Both the position numbers and the translations under genes were made by a program. DNA of 20,139 nucleotides from a virus, in the IMG/VR virus record IMGVR_UViG_3300032820_000160, positions 1-20,139 of that record. One strand, given 5' to 3'. Of the stretch, positions 1-8,103 are shown piece by piece. The notes below the pieces were generated by a model, which did not search any database, was not told the origin of the DNA, and saw nothing but the letters and a program-made list of their open reading frames with translations. The stretch's first letter is position 1; the number at the start of each line of letters is the position of its first letter.

Positions 1-2
1 CT

Positions 3-62
3 CGATTACCTAGCGTCAAAAAACATAACCTAGAACCCGACACTATAGGAAAATATCAATGA
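3..62 (+). CDS. possible 3' end of an upstream gene (partial)
   Basis: One reading frame is open from the left edge and ends at a TGA (60-62) that overlaps the ATG of the next gene as ATGA, the coupling used at many other junctions here. Only about 19 residues are visible, ending in IGKYQ, so no function can be given. A second frame is open from base 1 to a TAG at 31-33 and could equally be the end of the upstream gene. Confidence 0.3.
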   Translation, partial: RLPSVKKHNLEPDTIGKYQ

Positions 63-685
63 GCGCAAACGTAACGGCAACTATCGATAGTGGTTCAATC
101 AAGAACGTCGACATTAACGCTTCCGCTGAAATTACGCGAAGCAAGCTGGCTCTAGAAACAAAGCAGCAGTCGATCAAAAAAGAGTCGTTGAGGATTTTCG
201 ACAGTGCAACAAATGCAGTTCTGCCAAACGCCGCGGCGGGAGATGACCTGGGGTTTGTGCTTGGCACGCTGGGAACCGACGCGCACAGCATACAGACCAG
301 CGACTCAAAGGCCGCGAGCGTCACGCAGAAAGCGCGGTTCACGGTGACGCTTGGCGACAACTACGAACCCGGCGGAAGCATCAGCCTTGCCGCGCATGCA
401 GGAATGTTGACAACAGTGTCGGACACTACCGCCACGATCACATTTTCTGCTTATGCCTCAGACGAAGATGATCTTTCCCACGGATCAAATCTAGTCACAG
501 ATTCCGCCAAAACCATAAATTCAATCAGCCTTGCAGCCAAATCATTCACGATAAATCCTGCCGGACTTGTCTCCGGCGATGAACTGTCGGTACTAATGAC
601 GATCGCCGTTGTAGACTCATCGACTGGTACGGCAGTCATCGGACTCGTCAGCAAGATCTACCTCAACACTCAGGTACGCGGTTGA
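59..685 (+). CDS. conserved phage protein, probable virion-associated beta-rich protein
   Basis: This 208-residue protein is rich in Ser, Thr, Ala and Asp, with no signal peptide or membrane segment. Its body alternates short beta-type stretches, such as KARFTVTLGDNYEPGGSISL near residues 92-111 and GMLTTVSDTTATITFSAYAS after it, which suggests a beta-sandwich. The pattern DDLGF..GTLGTDAHSIQT followed by GMLTTV and FTINPAGL is one I recall from uncharacterised proteins near structural genes of environmental phages; this is memory, not a search. The ATG has AGGA about 8 bases upstream. The gene ends at TGA 683-685, overlapping the TTG start of the HNH gene. A decoration or fibre-like role is possible but unproven. 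Confidence 0.75.
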   Translation: MSANVTATIDSGSIKNVDINASAEITRSKLALETKQQSIKKESLRIFDSATNAVLPNAAAGDDLGFVLGTLGTDAHSIQTSDSKAASVTQKARFTVTLGDNYEPGGSISLAAHAGMLTTVSDTTATITFSAYASDEDDLSHGSNLVTDSAKTINSISLAAKSFTINPAGLVSGDELSVLMTIAVVDSSTGTAVIGLVSKIYLNTQVRG

Positions 686-981
686 TTCAGCGCGCGTGCG
701 TTTGCGGCGGAGTCATTGCGGCCGGCAAGTGCGACCGTTGCGACACCAGTCGCACGAGGCGCGCAAATGTATATGGACGAGACTACCGAAAGGTGCGGAA
801 AGGCTATCTAGCGCGACATCCATTGTGCAGCGATTGCGACAGAAGAGGAGTGCCTAAGACCGCGAAAGAAGTACATCACGTGCGGAAAGTTTCTCAACGA
901 CCGGATCTAAAGCTAAGTTGGACAAACCTGATGGGGCTGTGCCGTGCATGTCATGCCAAGCGGACTGCGCGCGGCGAATAA
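682..981 (+). CDS. HNH endonuclease, phage packaging-associated type
   Basis: This 99-residue protein has the HNH signature: VHHVRKVS (HH near residues 64-66), the Asn in SWTNLMGLC, and the final His in CRACHAKRT. Zinc ligands are plentiful: CVC and CDRC near the N-terminus, CSDC in the middle and CRAC near the end. HNH proteins beside terminase genes, such as HK97 gp74, are known to work with terminase in cutting DNA for packaging in cos phages, and the gene lies just upstream of the small terminase. The start is a TTG whose last two bases form the preceding gene's stop (TTGA); no in-frame ATG gives the N-terminal Cys pair. The endonuclease call is secure; the packaging role is inferred from context. 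Confidence 0.9.
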   Translation: MIQRACVCGGVIAAGKCDRCDTSRTRRANVYGRDYRKVRKGYLARHPLCSDCDRRGVPKTAKEVHHVRKVSQRPDLKLSWTNLMGLCRACHAKRTARGE

Positions 982-1114
982 ATACCTGAAATAACGTGAA
1001 ATGCGCATAATGGAGGGGGGGTAGGCTAGATTCTATCCCGAATTGGCGAAGCGGACAGCGGTGCCACTATTCACGGAAATCCACAAAAAAAACTTTCGCG
1101 ATGGAGTATAGCAA
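982..1114 (+). other. 133-base gap between HNH and small terminase genes
   Basis: No open frame of useful length. It holds a G-rich stretch (GGAGGGGGGG at about 1012-1021) and an A-run (about 1084-1092), then GGAG at 1103-1106 serving the small terminase start. No convincing promoter or terminator is seen. In HNH/terminase phages the cos site often lies near here; I see no sequence that proves it. Confidence 0.4.
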
Positions 1115-1612
1115 ATGCCGAGTGGCCGAAAACCGCTGTCGACAGCTTCACACGAACTCACTGGCGCGCACGATAAGAATCCAGGCCGCCGAAACGCACG
1201 CGAACCGCGGCCGCCATCCGGCACGCCGGACATACCCGCACATCTAAAAGGTGTCGCTGCAAAAAAATGGCGACAACTGGCGTCATTACTATATGGCATG
1301 CGCGCGGTGACAGTCGCAGACTCCGACATGTTAGAGCTTTATTGTGACACGTATGCAGCGTACCGCCTCGCCCGAAAAAACGTCGCAGAGACGGGTCAGG
1401 TAATCGTGGTCAGAAAAGAAGCAGGCGGGCTAGTCGAGGTCAAACGAAATCCGCACTCGACAGAATATCACCGTTACGCCGATCGACTGGCAAAGCTACT
1501 GGCAGAAATGGGGCTGACCCCGTCAAGTAGAACTAGGATTGCGGTTACCGCACAGGAAGACGACGACCCATTCATGGAGTGGCTGAGCGCAAACAGGGAG
1601 GCGTTGAATTGA
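1115..1612 (+). CDS. terS: terminase small subunit, P27 family
   Basis: This 165-residue protein recognises phage DNA and brings it to the large subunit. The basic N-terminus (about 1-45) carries PGRRNAREPRPPSGTPDIPAHL, here split by Pro and Gly, followed by KKWRQLASLL and TVADSDMLELYCDTYAAYR. This is the P27-type layout: P.HL, a Trp in the first helix, then a D...L..YC..YA..... helix. The C-terminal SLIE-type segment appears as EYHRYADRLAKLLAEMGLTPSSRTRI, split here as helix plus SSRTRI, also a family trait. GGAG lies about 8 bases before the ATG. The stop overlaps the large terminase start as TTGA. Order HNH, small and large terminase, portal supports the call. Confidence 0.9.
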   Translation: MPSGRKPLSTASHELTGAHDKNPGRRNAREPRPPSGTPDIPAHLKGVAAKKWRQLASLLYGMRAVTVADSDMLELYCDTYAAYRLARKNVAETGQVIVVRKEAGGLVEVKRNPHSTEYHRYADRLAKLLAEMGLTPSSRTRIAVTAQEDDDPFMEWLSANREALN

Positions 1613-3318
1613 TCGCGGCGAACACCTACGCGGCGCAGATGGAGCGATACTGCAAAGGAGTAGAGTCCGGCAATGTGATTGCATGCAAGGCAGTGCAGGC
1701 CGCGGTGGCGAGGCATCGCGTAGACATGGCTAGGCAAGACACTGAGGACTTCCCATTCCGGTTTGACGCTGACCGCGCGGAGGCATCATGTGCGTTCTTC
1801 ATGTTCGCGCTGCGCCACAGCATCGGCAGCGGTTGGGCCGACAAGCCGTTCGTACTGTCGCCGTGGCAGGTTTTTGTGAACTCCAATATTTTCGGGTGGA
1901 AGCGTAGCGACGGAACACGCAAGTTTCGGCGAGTGCATATCAGCGTCGCTAAGAAAAATGGTAAAAGCACGTATGCCGCCGGGCTGGCGTTGTCACTGCT
2001 CTACGCCGATCACGAATCGGTGGCGCAGATTTTTGTCGGTGCCACCAAGTTCGATCAGGCGAAAATAATCTTCGACGAAGCGGAAAGGATGTTGCGCCAG
2101 TCTCCGCACCTCCTCAAAATTTCAGAAGTCCGCCGCGCGCCGCCAAGCATAATTTCGGGATGGTCGTTTATTAAGCCGCTGGGGTCGGACCGCGCATTTA
2201 ATGGCCTGAATCCGCACGGCGTATTTTTCGATGAACTCCACGAATGGAAAGAACACCACCGAGAATTTTATGACGCAATGACGACCGGCAGCGGGTCACG
2301 AACGCAACCGCTGCAAGTAACCACAACGACCGCGGGCGATCAAATGTCGTTGCTTTGGCGGGAGGAAACAGAATACTGCCGCGACGTACTTTCCGGCGAT
2401 CATGTGGACGAGTCCTTGTTTGCATTTCTCGCAGAGCTAGACGCAGGCGACGACCCGCTAGACGAATCGGTCTGGGAAAAAGCGAACCCGAATATCGATA
2501 TATCTATTTCGCGAGAGTACCTACGAGAGCAGGCAACACGCGCAGGCCGGCAGGCGACCGCGCTAAACACGTTTGTGCGATACCATGCCAACCGGGAAGT
2601 ATCATCGAGCACAAGCGTAATCGACCGCGATGAATGGGATGCATGCGCCGGCCAGTTAAGCGATTGGGCGACGGCAGACGCCATCTGCGGCGGCATTGAC
2701 CTGGGCGGCGGGTTTGACCTAGCAGCCACAGCATTCTGCGCCCGGTGGCGAATCGACACACCGACAGCCGATGACGGCGGAACTCCCCTATATCGTTTCG
2801 AGATACAAAGCAGGAGTTACATCGACACTAAGAGCGAGCGAGACACGACGCAGCAACCGTGGCAACAGTGGATTGCAGACGGCAGTTTGATTGCGTCCGA
2901 GTGGGTGTTGCAGCGATTGGGCGACGACTTTCTTGAGTCTGCGCAATCGCTGGGCGCGGCAGAATTCGCGTTTGATCCCTGGAACATGAAACTACTGGCG
3001 GAACAGCTTTCTGAACAAGGGATGACCGCAACCGAATTTCCGCAAAGGGGACCGCACTACGCGGAGCCCATTGAGCAGTTTTTGAAAGCGATCGATGACG
3101 GCAGAATAACGCACGACGGCAACGACGAGGTATTACGCTGGTGCGCAACAAACTTAGCGCTCAAGCCAGGGTTCCGCGGCGGATGGATGCCGGACCGCAA
3201 AAACAGTCGCTCTAAAATAGACGCAATCGTCGCGGTGTTGATGGCTTTTAGAATGGCTTTATTTGCGCCGCCGACACCGTTATGGTTTTATGCGGAACAA
3301 GAATTGGAAATATCATGA
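1609..3318 (+). CDS. terL: terminase large subunit (ATPase and nuclease)
   Basis: This packaging motor has an N-terminal ATPase and a C-terminal RNase H-like nuclease, 569 residues in all, normal for the family. Walker A is AKKNGKST (about 114-121), Walker B is GVFFDELHEW with the Asp-Glu pair at about 208-209, and TTTAG follows as coupling motif. The nuclease begins at GGIDLGGGFDL with a first metal-binding Asp near 364. I chose TTG at 1609 because GGGAGG lies 7-8 bases upstream, the stop of the small subunit overlaps it (TTGA), and the protein then starts near YAAQMERYCKGVESG, where this family usually starts. GTG at 1579 is an in-frame alternative adding ten residues. The stop overlaps the portal ATG (ATGA). 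Confidence 0.95.
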   Translation: MIAANTYAAQMERYCKGVESGNVIACKAVQAAVARHRVDMARQDTEDFPFRFDADRAEASCAFFMFALRHSIGSGWADKPFVLSPWQVFVNSNIFGWKRSDGTRKFRRVHISVAKKNGKSTYAAGLALSLLYADHESVAQIFVGATKFDQAKIIFDEAERMLRQSPHLLKISEVRRAPPSIISGWSFIKPLGSDRAFNGLNPHGVFFDELHEWKEHHREFYDAMTTGSGSRTQPLQVTTTTAGDQMSLLWREETEYCRDVLSGDHVDESLFAFLAELDAGDDPLDESVWEKANPNIDISISREYLREQATRAGRQATALNTFVRYHANREVSSSTSVIDRDEWDACAGQLSDWATADAICGGIDLGGGFDLAATAFCARWRIDTPTADDGGTPLYRFEIQSRSYIDTKSERDTTQQPWQQWIADGSLIASEWVLQRLGDDFLESAQSLGAAEFAFDPWNMKLLAEQLSEQGMTATEFPQRGPHYAEPIEQFLKAIDDGRITHDGNDEVLRWCATNLALKPGFRGGWMPDRKNSRSKIDAIVAVLMAFRMALFAPPTPLWFYAEQELEIS

Positions 3319-4853
3319 CAGACCTTAGCTTTGAATATGTCGCGGGAGTGCATCGCGCAGAAACGCGCGGACTTAACGAGCCGACGTTCGACCTTTCCGA
3401 TCCGCATAGTTGGCAGCAAATATTTGGCGGTGAGACCGCGTCGCATTCCGGCGTGACGGTCACAGCGAAAAGCGCGCTAGAATATTCTCCGGTCTGGCAG
3501 GCAGTGAACTTGATTTCCGGCGACGTGGCAAAACTGCCACTCAATATATACAGCAGGCTACCAGACGGTACGAAAGCAGTTGACAGGTCACACCCAGCGC
3601 AGAAGGTGCTGCGGCGGTATGCCAACCCGGGCATGTCTGCGTTTAAATTCTGGCGGAGGATGATGGTGCACGCTCTGATCTGGAATAACGCTTATGCTAA
3701 AATCTTCCGCAACGCCCGCGGCGAAGTCACCGAGCTGCTTCCGCTGCTGCCCGACAGAACGCGACCAGAAGCGACCGCGGACGGCATCGTATACGCTAGT
3801 GAAATAGGCGGCGAACTTCGCGCATACTTTCCCCACGAGATATTCCATATAGAAGGCATCTCAGTCAACGGGCTGGCAGATTGCGAACTGGTCAGCAACG
3901 CGAGGCACTCATGGGGCCTGGGGCTGGCGTCAGAACGGTTTGCGAGCAGGTTCTTTGCAAGCGGCGGCAGAATCGGCGGCATACTGGAGCTACCGCTAGG
4001 TATGCCAAAGATCGCACGAGACACGATTGAAGAAGGGTTCCGCCGCACGTACGAGAGAGATGACAGCGCGTTCAAGACCGTCATTTTGCGCGACTCGGCA
4101 AAGTTTCACGCCGGCCAGTTCGACCCGCAAAAAGGCCAGTTGGTCGAAAGCCGCAAGGAACAAGTCCGCGATGTGGCGCGCTGGTACAACCTGCCGCCGC
4201 ACAAACTCGGCGACGATACGCGCGTGAGTTACAACAGCCTGGAGCAAGAAAACAGAAGCTACCTTGATTCAACATTGTCGCACTGGTTGCGAACAATCGA
4301 GGGTGAAGCAAACGTGAAATGCCTGCTTACCAAGGAGCAAGCCACCGACTCGCATTACGCTGAATATAATACTGACGCATTTATCGCCGCCGATATCAAG
4401 ACGCAAACGGAAATCGGGCGACTAGAAATAGATATGGGAACCCTAAGCCCGGACGAATTCCGCGCGATGAAAAACCGCACGGCGCGCAAAGACGGCCGCG
4501 GCGGACTGTATCGCGAGCCAGCCGCAAATCACACCGTATCTGCCGCCGACAATAGCGACAAAGAGCGCGGGGCTATTCTAGCAATTCTGAGGAGGACCAC
4601 TCGCCGACTATCCAAGCAGTCGCCGGCGCGATTTGTAAAATGGGTGGACTACCTAGCGCGTAAGGAATTCGAATCTGATTTCTTGCAGGAAGTTCCAGGG
4701 GCAACGGCGGAACACGCGCGCCGCCGGGTCGCGCCGATAATAGACGGACTAGTGGCCTGTATCTTCTTGCCGCAAGAAGAGATCTCAAGCGCGGTGCTAG
4801 GGTTTTGTGAAACACAAACGGAGAAAATCAATGCAGCGATTTGTAACGAGTAA
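3315..4853 (+). CDS. portal protein, HK97 family
   Basis: The portal forms the dodecameric ring at one capsid vertex through which DNA enters and leaves. The 512 residues show the family pattern SPVWQAVNLISGDVAKLPL near residues 57-75, WRRMMVHALIWNNAYAKI, the stem-region text LLPLLPDRTRPE, and VARWYNLPPHKLGD followed by YNSLEQENRSYLDSTLSHWL. A basic, helical C-terminal extension (about 410-512) is probably internal or tail-facing and is less conserved. I chose ATG 3315, which overlaps the terminase stop (ATGA); an in-frame ATG at 3282 adds 11 residues inside the terminase gene. The end overlaps the protease gene by 23 bases. Confidence 0.93.
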   Translation: MTDLSFEYVAGVHRAETRGLNEPTFDLSDPHSWQQIFGGETASHSGVTVTAKSALEYSPVWQAVNLISGDVAKLPLNIYSRLPDGTKAVDRSHPAQKVLRRYANPGMSAFKFWRRMMVHALIWNNAYAKIFRNARGEVTELLPLLPDRTRPEATADGIVYASEIGGELRAYFPHEIFHIEGISVNGLADCELVSNARHSWGLGLASERFASRFFASGGRIGGILELPLGMPKIARDTIEEGFRRTYERDDSAFKTVILRDSAKFHAGQFDPQKGQLVESRKEQVRDVARWYNLPPHKLGDDTRVSYNSLEQENRSYLDSTLSHWLRTIEGEANVKCLLTKEQATDSHYAEYNTDAFIAADIKTQTEIGRLEIDMGTLSPDEFRAMKNRTARKDGRGGLYREPAANHTVSAADNSDKERGAILAILRRTTRRLSKQSPARFVKWVDYLARKEFESDFLQEVPGATAEHARRRVAPIIDGLVACIFLPQEEISSAVLGFCETQTEKINAAICNE

Positions 4854-5439
4854 GCCAGTTGAGGCGCGGCAAGAAGATGGTGTGACTGTGTTGAGCGGTT
4901 ACGCCGCGGTGTTTTACGATCCGACTGACGCCGGGACAGAGTTCGAATTATTCGATGGGTTTGTTGAGCGTATTTTGCCGGGTGCATTTTCGGCAGCAAT
5001 GGTCCACGATGATGTTCGAGCGTTGTTCAATCATTCGCCCGACATGATTCTAGGTCGAAACAAAGCTGGAACACTTAGACTGAAAGAAGACAACGTAGGC
5101 CTGCTGTATGAAATCGACCTTCCGCCTACTCAAGTCGGCCGCGACGTTGCAGCGTCAGTGGATCGCGGCGACGTGACTGGAAGCAGTTTTGCGTTTCAGA
5201 TTCAGGAGCAAAACCGGCGAACAACAAACGCCGGAATTGACGTGCGAGAACTCTGTCAGGTGAGCTTGTTCGACGTGGGGCCGTGTTCATTTCCCGCGTA
5301 CTCGTCAACGAGCGTGTCAGCAAGAACAGGACAGACAGACGGCGAAGTGATCGCCATTAAGGCCGAACTAGAGTCCCGCAAAAAAACAAGGGAGAGCGTG
5401 CGGCGCAGGTTGATGCTGATCGAAAAGGGATTGACTTAA
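4831..5439 (+). CDS. prohead maturation protease, HK97 (U35) family
   Basis: This serine protease is packaged in the prohead and cleaves the capsid protein's delta domain and itself. The 202-residue protein carries the catalytic His in FNHSPDMILGR (His68) and the nucleophile in VTGSSFAF (Ser119, the Ser before Phe). The N-terminus has the expected GYAAVFYDPTD and FVERILPGAF strands. The C-terminal tail from about residue 165 is charged and helical. ATG 4831 is chosen because GGAG lies 6 bases upstream; a GTG at 4807 is in frame but lacks support. It overlaps the portal end and precedes the capsid gene, the usual order. Its last codons contain the -35 of a candidate capsid-gene promoter. Confidence 0.93.
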   Translation: MQRFVTSKPVEARQEDGVTVLSGYAAVFYDPTDAGTEFELFDGFVERILPGAFSAAMVHDDVRALFNHSPDMILGRNKAGTLRLKEDNVGLLYEIDLPPTQVGRDVAASVDRGDVTGSSFAFQIQEQNRRTTNAGIDVRELCQVSLFDVGPCSFPAYSSTSVSARTGQTDGEVIAIKAELESRKKTRESVRRRLMLIEKGLT

Positions 5440-5460
5440 TCGCTGTCGCGCAGGTATTAT
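5431..5460 (+). promoter_or_regulatory. candidate sigma70-type promoter for the capsid gene
   Basis: TTGACT (5431-5436) and TATTAT (5455-5460) each match the consensus at five of six bases and are 18 bases apart. Transcription would start near 5467, giving a leader of about 145 bases before the capsid ATG. The -35 lies in the last codons of the protease gene. Confidence 0.6.
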
Positions 5461-5503
5461 GAAGGTGCAATTCAGGATTTAACTATCCACGGAAGCGACC
5501 CCG

Positions 5504-5572
5504 CAGGGCAGTAGCTTTCACTAGCCGCGAACGCAATGTTTCATGGCCGGTGCAAGCTACTGCCCTGTTTTT
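5504..5572 (+). terminator. long stem-loop with T-run in the capsid gene leader
   Basis: The perfect 14-bp arms CAGGGCAGTAGCTT (5504-5517) and AAGCTACTGCCCTG (5554-5567) enclose 36 bases that can pair further after single mismatches. Five T (5568-5572) follow directly, as in an intrinsic terminator, yet the capsid ATG is only 40 bases downstream and no second promoter is seen. It could be a partial terminator or attenuator, an RNase III-type processing or mRNA-stabilising hairpin, or the end of a short RNA started at the promoter 5431-5460. Confidence 0.65.
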
Positions 5573-5611
5573 GTGCGCAGACGAAGCCAAAAAACAACAG
5601 GAGAAACAATA

Positions 5612-6967
5612 ATGGCATGCGACCTAATCCAAGAAAAGCATGAAGAAAAACAAGTTCTGGCCGCTCAAATCAAAGAACTCGGTGCTAGTCCTGACGAGTG
5701 GTCCGCCGAGGATCGGTCAAGCTGGGATACATTAAACGCTGCGTATGATCTGATTGACGGCGAAATAGCAGAAATCACGGAGCGCGCTGAACGTGCGGTC
5801 CGTCTCGCGCACATCGAAGAATCGGCAGAGCGGCAGGAGTCCGCGCGAAAAACTGAGGTTGGCCAGGCGCGGCAGATTAAAAGCGGCCGCCCGACAGAGG
5901 AGCAGCGAGCGTTGGCACTTCAAGCATTTTTTCGCGCGCACGCTGGACGCGAGTTGAAGGATCGACACAAAGAGGCACTGGCTGTCACCGGGATGAATCC
6001 ATCCGCGCCAGAATTCAAAAGCCGATGGGCCAGAACCTTCGCGCCGAACGGGTTGCAAAAATGGCAGCGCGGGACATCCGCGGTGCCTGGCGAACAGCGC
6101 GCAGACCTTCAAGTCGGAACGGACAGTGAAGGCGGTTACACGGTTCCAGAAGGATTTATGACGAGTCTCGAAACCGCGCTGTCATCATTTGGCGGACTCC
6201 GAAACATTGCACAGATTGTTTCTACTTCGACCGGCAGTGACATCCCTTGGCCGACGCTGGATGACACTGGAAATACGGGTGAGCTACTCGCAGAAGAAGC
6301 AAGTATTGGTTCAAGCGTCGCGCCTACATTTGGCGTCGTGACGCTCAAGGCGTACAAATATTCTTCGAAGCCAATTCTCGTTTCGGCCGAACTGCTAGAA
6401 GATTCTGCTTTCAACCTCGCCGCAATTCTGGGGTCAGCACTGGGGGAGCGAATCGGAAGAATCACCAGCACACATTACGCCACAGGGGACGCATCATCGA
6501 AGCCACAAGGCGTTACCGTTGGCGCGTCTGCTGGTGTCACGGCGGCAGGCGCTGCCGCGGTAACGTCGGACGAAGTTATTGCGCTACAAGAGTCGCTCGA
6601 TCCGGCATACCAATCGTTCCCCAGTACGGGGTGGGCGTTTCATCAGTCGACGCGAAAGGCAATTCGCCAGTTGAAAGACGGCGACGACCAGTATCTATGG
6701 CAGCCGGGACTGCGAGCCGGCGAACCTGACCTGATCCTTGGTCGGCCATATTCAGTAGTGCAGGACATGCCAGAAATGGCAACCGGCGTGGTCTCAATTG
6801 TTTACGGCGCGTTTGAAAAATACATCATTCGCGATGCTGGCGCAGCAAGGTTCTTCCGCCTCGACGAACTTTACCGCGCGAACGATCAGACAGGTTTTGT
6901 GATGTTCAGCCGGCATGACGGCCGCGTCTTGCAGACCAATGCACTCAAAAAATTAACACAGGCATAA
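5612..6967 (+). CDS. major capsid protein, HK97 family
   Basis: This 451-residue protein forms the icosahedral shell. The N-terminal part (about 1-110) is charged and helical with heptad-like Glu, Lys and Ala, as expected for the scaffolding delta domain removed by the prohead protease. The shell domain starts near TDSEGGYTVPEGFMTSLE, with typical following text such as STGSDIPWPTLDDTGNTGEL, YKYSSKPILVSAELLEDSAF, LGERIGRITSTHYATGD and GRPYSVVQDMPEMATG. The end, VMFSRHDGRVLQTNALKKL, is family-like. ATG 5612 has AGGAG 8 bases upstream; an in-frame ATG at 5543 lies inside the leader hairpin loop and would add 23 unrelated residues, so I reject it. Expression probably depends on the promoter and hairpin in the leader. 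Confidence 0.95.
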   Translation: MACDLIQEKHEEKQVLAAQIKELGASPDEWSAEDRSSWDTLNAAYDLIDGEIAEITERAERAVRLAHIEESAERQESARKTEVGQARQIKSGRPTEEQRALALQAFFRAHAGRELKDRHKEALAVTGMNPSAPEFKSRWARTFAPNGLQKWQRGTSAVPGEQRADLQVGTDSEGGYTVPEGFMTSLETALSSFGGLRNIAQIVSTSTGSDIPWPTLDDTGNTGELLAEEASIGSSVAPTFGVVTLKAYKYSSKPILVSAELLEDSAFNLAAILGSALGERIGRITSTHYATGDASSKPQGVTVGASAGVTAAGAAAVTSDEVIALQESLDPAYQSFPSTGWAFHQSTRKAIRQLKDGDDQYLWQPGLRAGEPDLILGRPYSVVQDMPEMATGVVSIVYGAFEKYIIRDAGAARFFRLDELYRANDQTGFVMFSRHDGRVLQTNALKKLTQA

Positions 6968-6971
6968 CGCA

Positions 6972-7157
6972 ATGAAGATTCGGTTCCTGACCTCTGTTGC
7001 CGGCAACCCGACTGCCAGCCGCGGCGACGTAAGGGAAGTGCGCGACGACGAAGCCATGCGGTTTATTGCCAGCCATGCCGCTGTCGCGATGCCTCCCGCC
7101 GCGCCGCATCCAGAACCGCCGCCGAAAAAGAAGTATCGGTCAAAGGTTAAAAAATGA
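6972..7157 (+). CDS. small capsid-linked hypothetical protein
   Basis: This 61-residue protein starts MKIRFLTSVAGNPTASRGDV, then has DDEAMRFIASHAAVAM and a Pro/Lys-rich basic tail. Short proteins of the form M-K-x-R-F-L...G......G.......DDEA.R.I..G.A are often encoded between the capsid gene and the gp6-like connector in siphoviruses, but their role is unknown. It starts 4 bases after the capsid gene stop, and its own stop overlaps the next start (ATGA). The Shine-Dalgarno match is poor, so translation is probably coupled to the capsid gene. Confidence 0.75.
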   Translation: MKIRFLTSVAGNPTASRGDVREVRDDEAMRFIASHAAVAMPPAAPHPEPPPKKKYRSKVKK

Positions 7158-7768
7158 CATACGGTGTCAGTGTAACCACCGACCCAATAGAAGAACCTAT
7201 AGGACTGGCCGAAGCCAAGTCCTACTGCCAGATTGCGCAGAGCATTACAGCGCATGACCAGGATTTAGTCCGCAGCATCCGCGCCGCGCGTCAATTTATC
7301 GAGGCGACTACGCATCGGTCTATAATCACGCAGACACGAGAGCTAACGATTGACCGATTCCCGCACGGCAGGAACTATATTCTTCTGCCGTTCACTCCGC
7401 TGAAATCGATAACGTCGATATTCTACATCGACACTGAAGGCGTCTCGACGGAGTGGGCATCCGACAAGTTCGACGTAAGCACTTCGCGACAGCCGGGAGA
7501 AGTCCGCCGCGCGTGGGATGAAAACTGGCCGACTGTCAGGCCGGTTGTTGACGCGGTCACGATAACGTACGTGGCTGGATACGGCGCGACATCCGACGTT
7601 CCGCACAATTTGCGCGCGGCAATGTTGCTGTTAATAGAGCATTGGTTTGTCAACCGGAGTGCAGTCGTCACCGGAACGATTGCGACCACGATTCCGCTCG
7701 CAGTAGATGCTCTTCTCAGTGGACTTTCAGTTGGCGACGAATTTCTAACCTACGGCGGCCCCCCATGA
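7154..7768 (+). CDS. head-tail connector, gp6-like / phiE125 gp8 family
   Basis: This 204-residue protein probably forms the ring below the portal. The N-terminus has the family signature EPIGLAEAKSYCQI, then HDQDLVRSIRAARQFIEATT with the polar pattern of the gp6-like helical bundle, followed by TQTRELTIDRFP and LPFTPLKSITSIFYID, which fit the longer phiE125 gp8-like form. The C-terminal helices contain LRAAMLLLIEHWFVNR, also typical. The start overlaps the preceding stop (ATGA) and the stop overlaps the next start (ATGA), so the set is translated as a coupled chain. Confidence 0.87.
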   Translation: MTYGVSVTTDPIEEPIGLAEAKSYCQIAQSITAHDQDLVRSIRAARQFIEATTHRSIITQTRELTIDRFPHGRNYILLPFTPLKSITSIFYIDTEGVSTEWASDKFDVSTSRQPGEVRRAWDENWPTVRPVVDAVTITYVAGYGATSDVPHNLRAAMLLLIEHWFVNRSAVVTGTIATTIPLAVDALLSGLSVGDEFLTYGGPP

Positions 7769-8103
7769 CGATTAAACGGCACGTCTGCGACATCAAGCGA
7801 CCTAGCGAGACCCGCGATAGCCGCGGTCAGGTCACCGGGACGGACACTACTATAGCTGTCGACGTACCGTTTTCTCTAAAGCCGCTCACTGGCCGCGAAC
7901 GCGAGTTAGCTCGGCAGGAGTTCGCCGACGCTTCGTCCTTGGTGAACATCCATCTTGACCCGGCGTGGGGCGTTACGCCGGCAGATTATCTTGTGCGCCG
8001 CGGTGGCGTGCTGTCTGGCCGGTCGCTGGCGATTAAGTATATTCGAGACGACGAAACGAGCGGACTAAATACGGAAATGCTTTGCGGTGAGGGGGATCTG
8101 TGA
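7765..8103 (+). CDS. head closure / head-tail joining protein (SPP1 gp16-like fold)
   Basis: The 112-residue protein begins MTIKRHVCDIKRPSETRDSR and continues with GQVTGTDTTIAVDVPFSLKP, a pattern of the phage head-tail joining family (IERP...RD..G....W......V...I.PL.GRE). LTGRERELARQEFADA and a beta-rich C-terminus also match. It would cap the connector ring and seal the filled head. Start ATG 7765 overlaps the connector stop as ATGA; longer in-frame starts lie deep in the connector gene and are not credible. Confidence 0.85.
   Translation: MTIKRHVCDIKRPSETRDSRGQVTGTDTTIAVDVPFSLKPLTGRERELARQEFADASSLVNIHLDPAWGVTPADYLVRRGGVLSGRSLAIKYIRDDETSGLNTEMLCGEGDL

Noticed and set aside
40-50. CACTATAGG resembles the core of a T7-type phage promoter upstream of the first gene
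   Set aside because: Only nine bases match, the upstream half of the consensus is absent, and no phage RNA polymerase gene is in the window.
5543-5611. In-frame ATG extending the capsid protein by 23 residues
   Set aside because: It lies in the loop of the leader hairpin with no ribosome-binding site, whereas ATG 5612 has AGGAG at good spacing.
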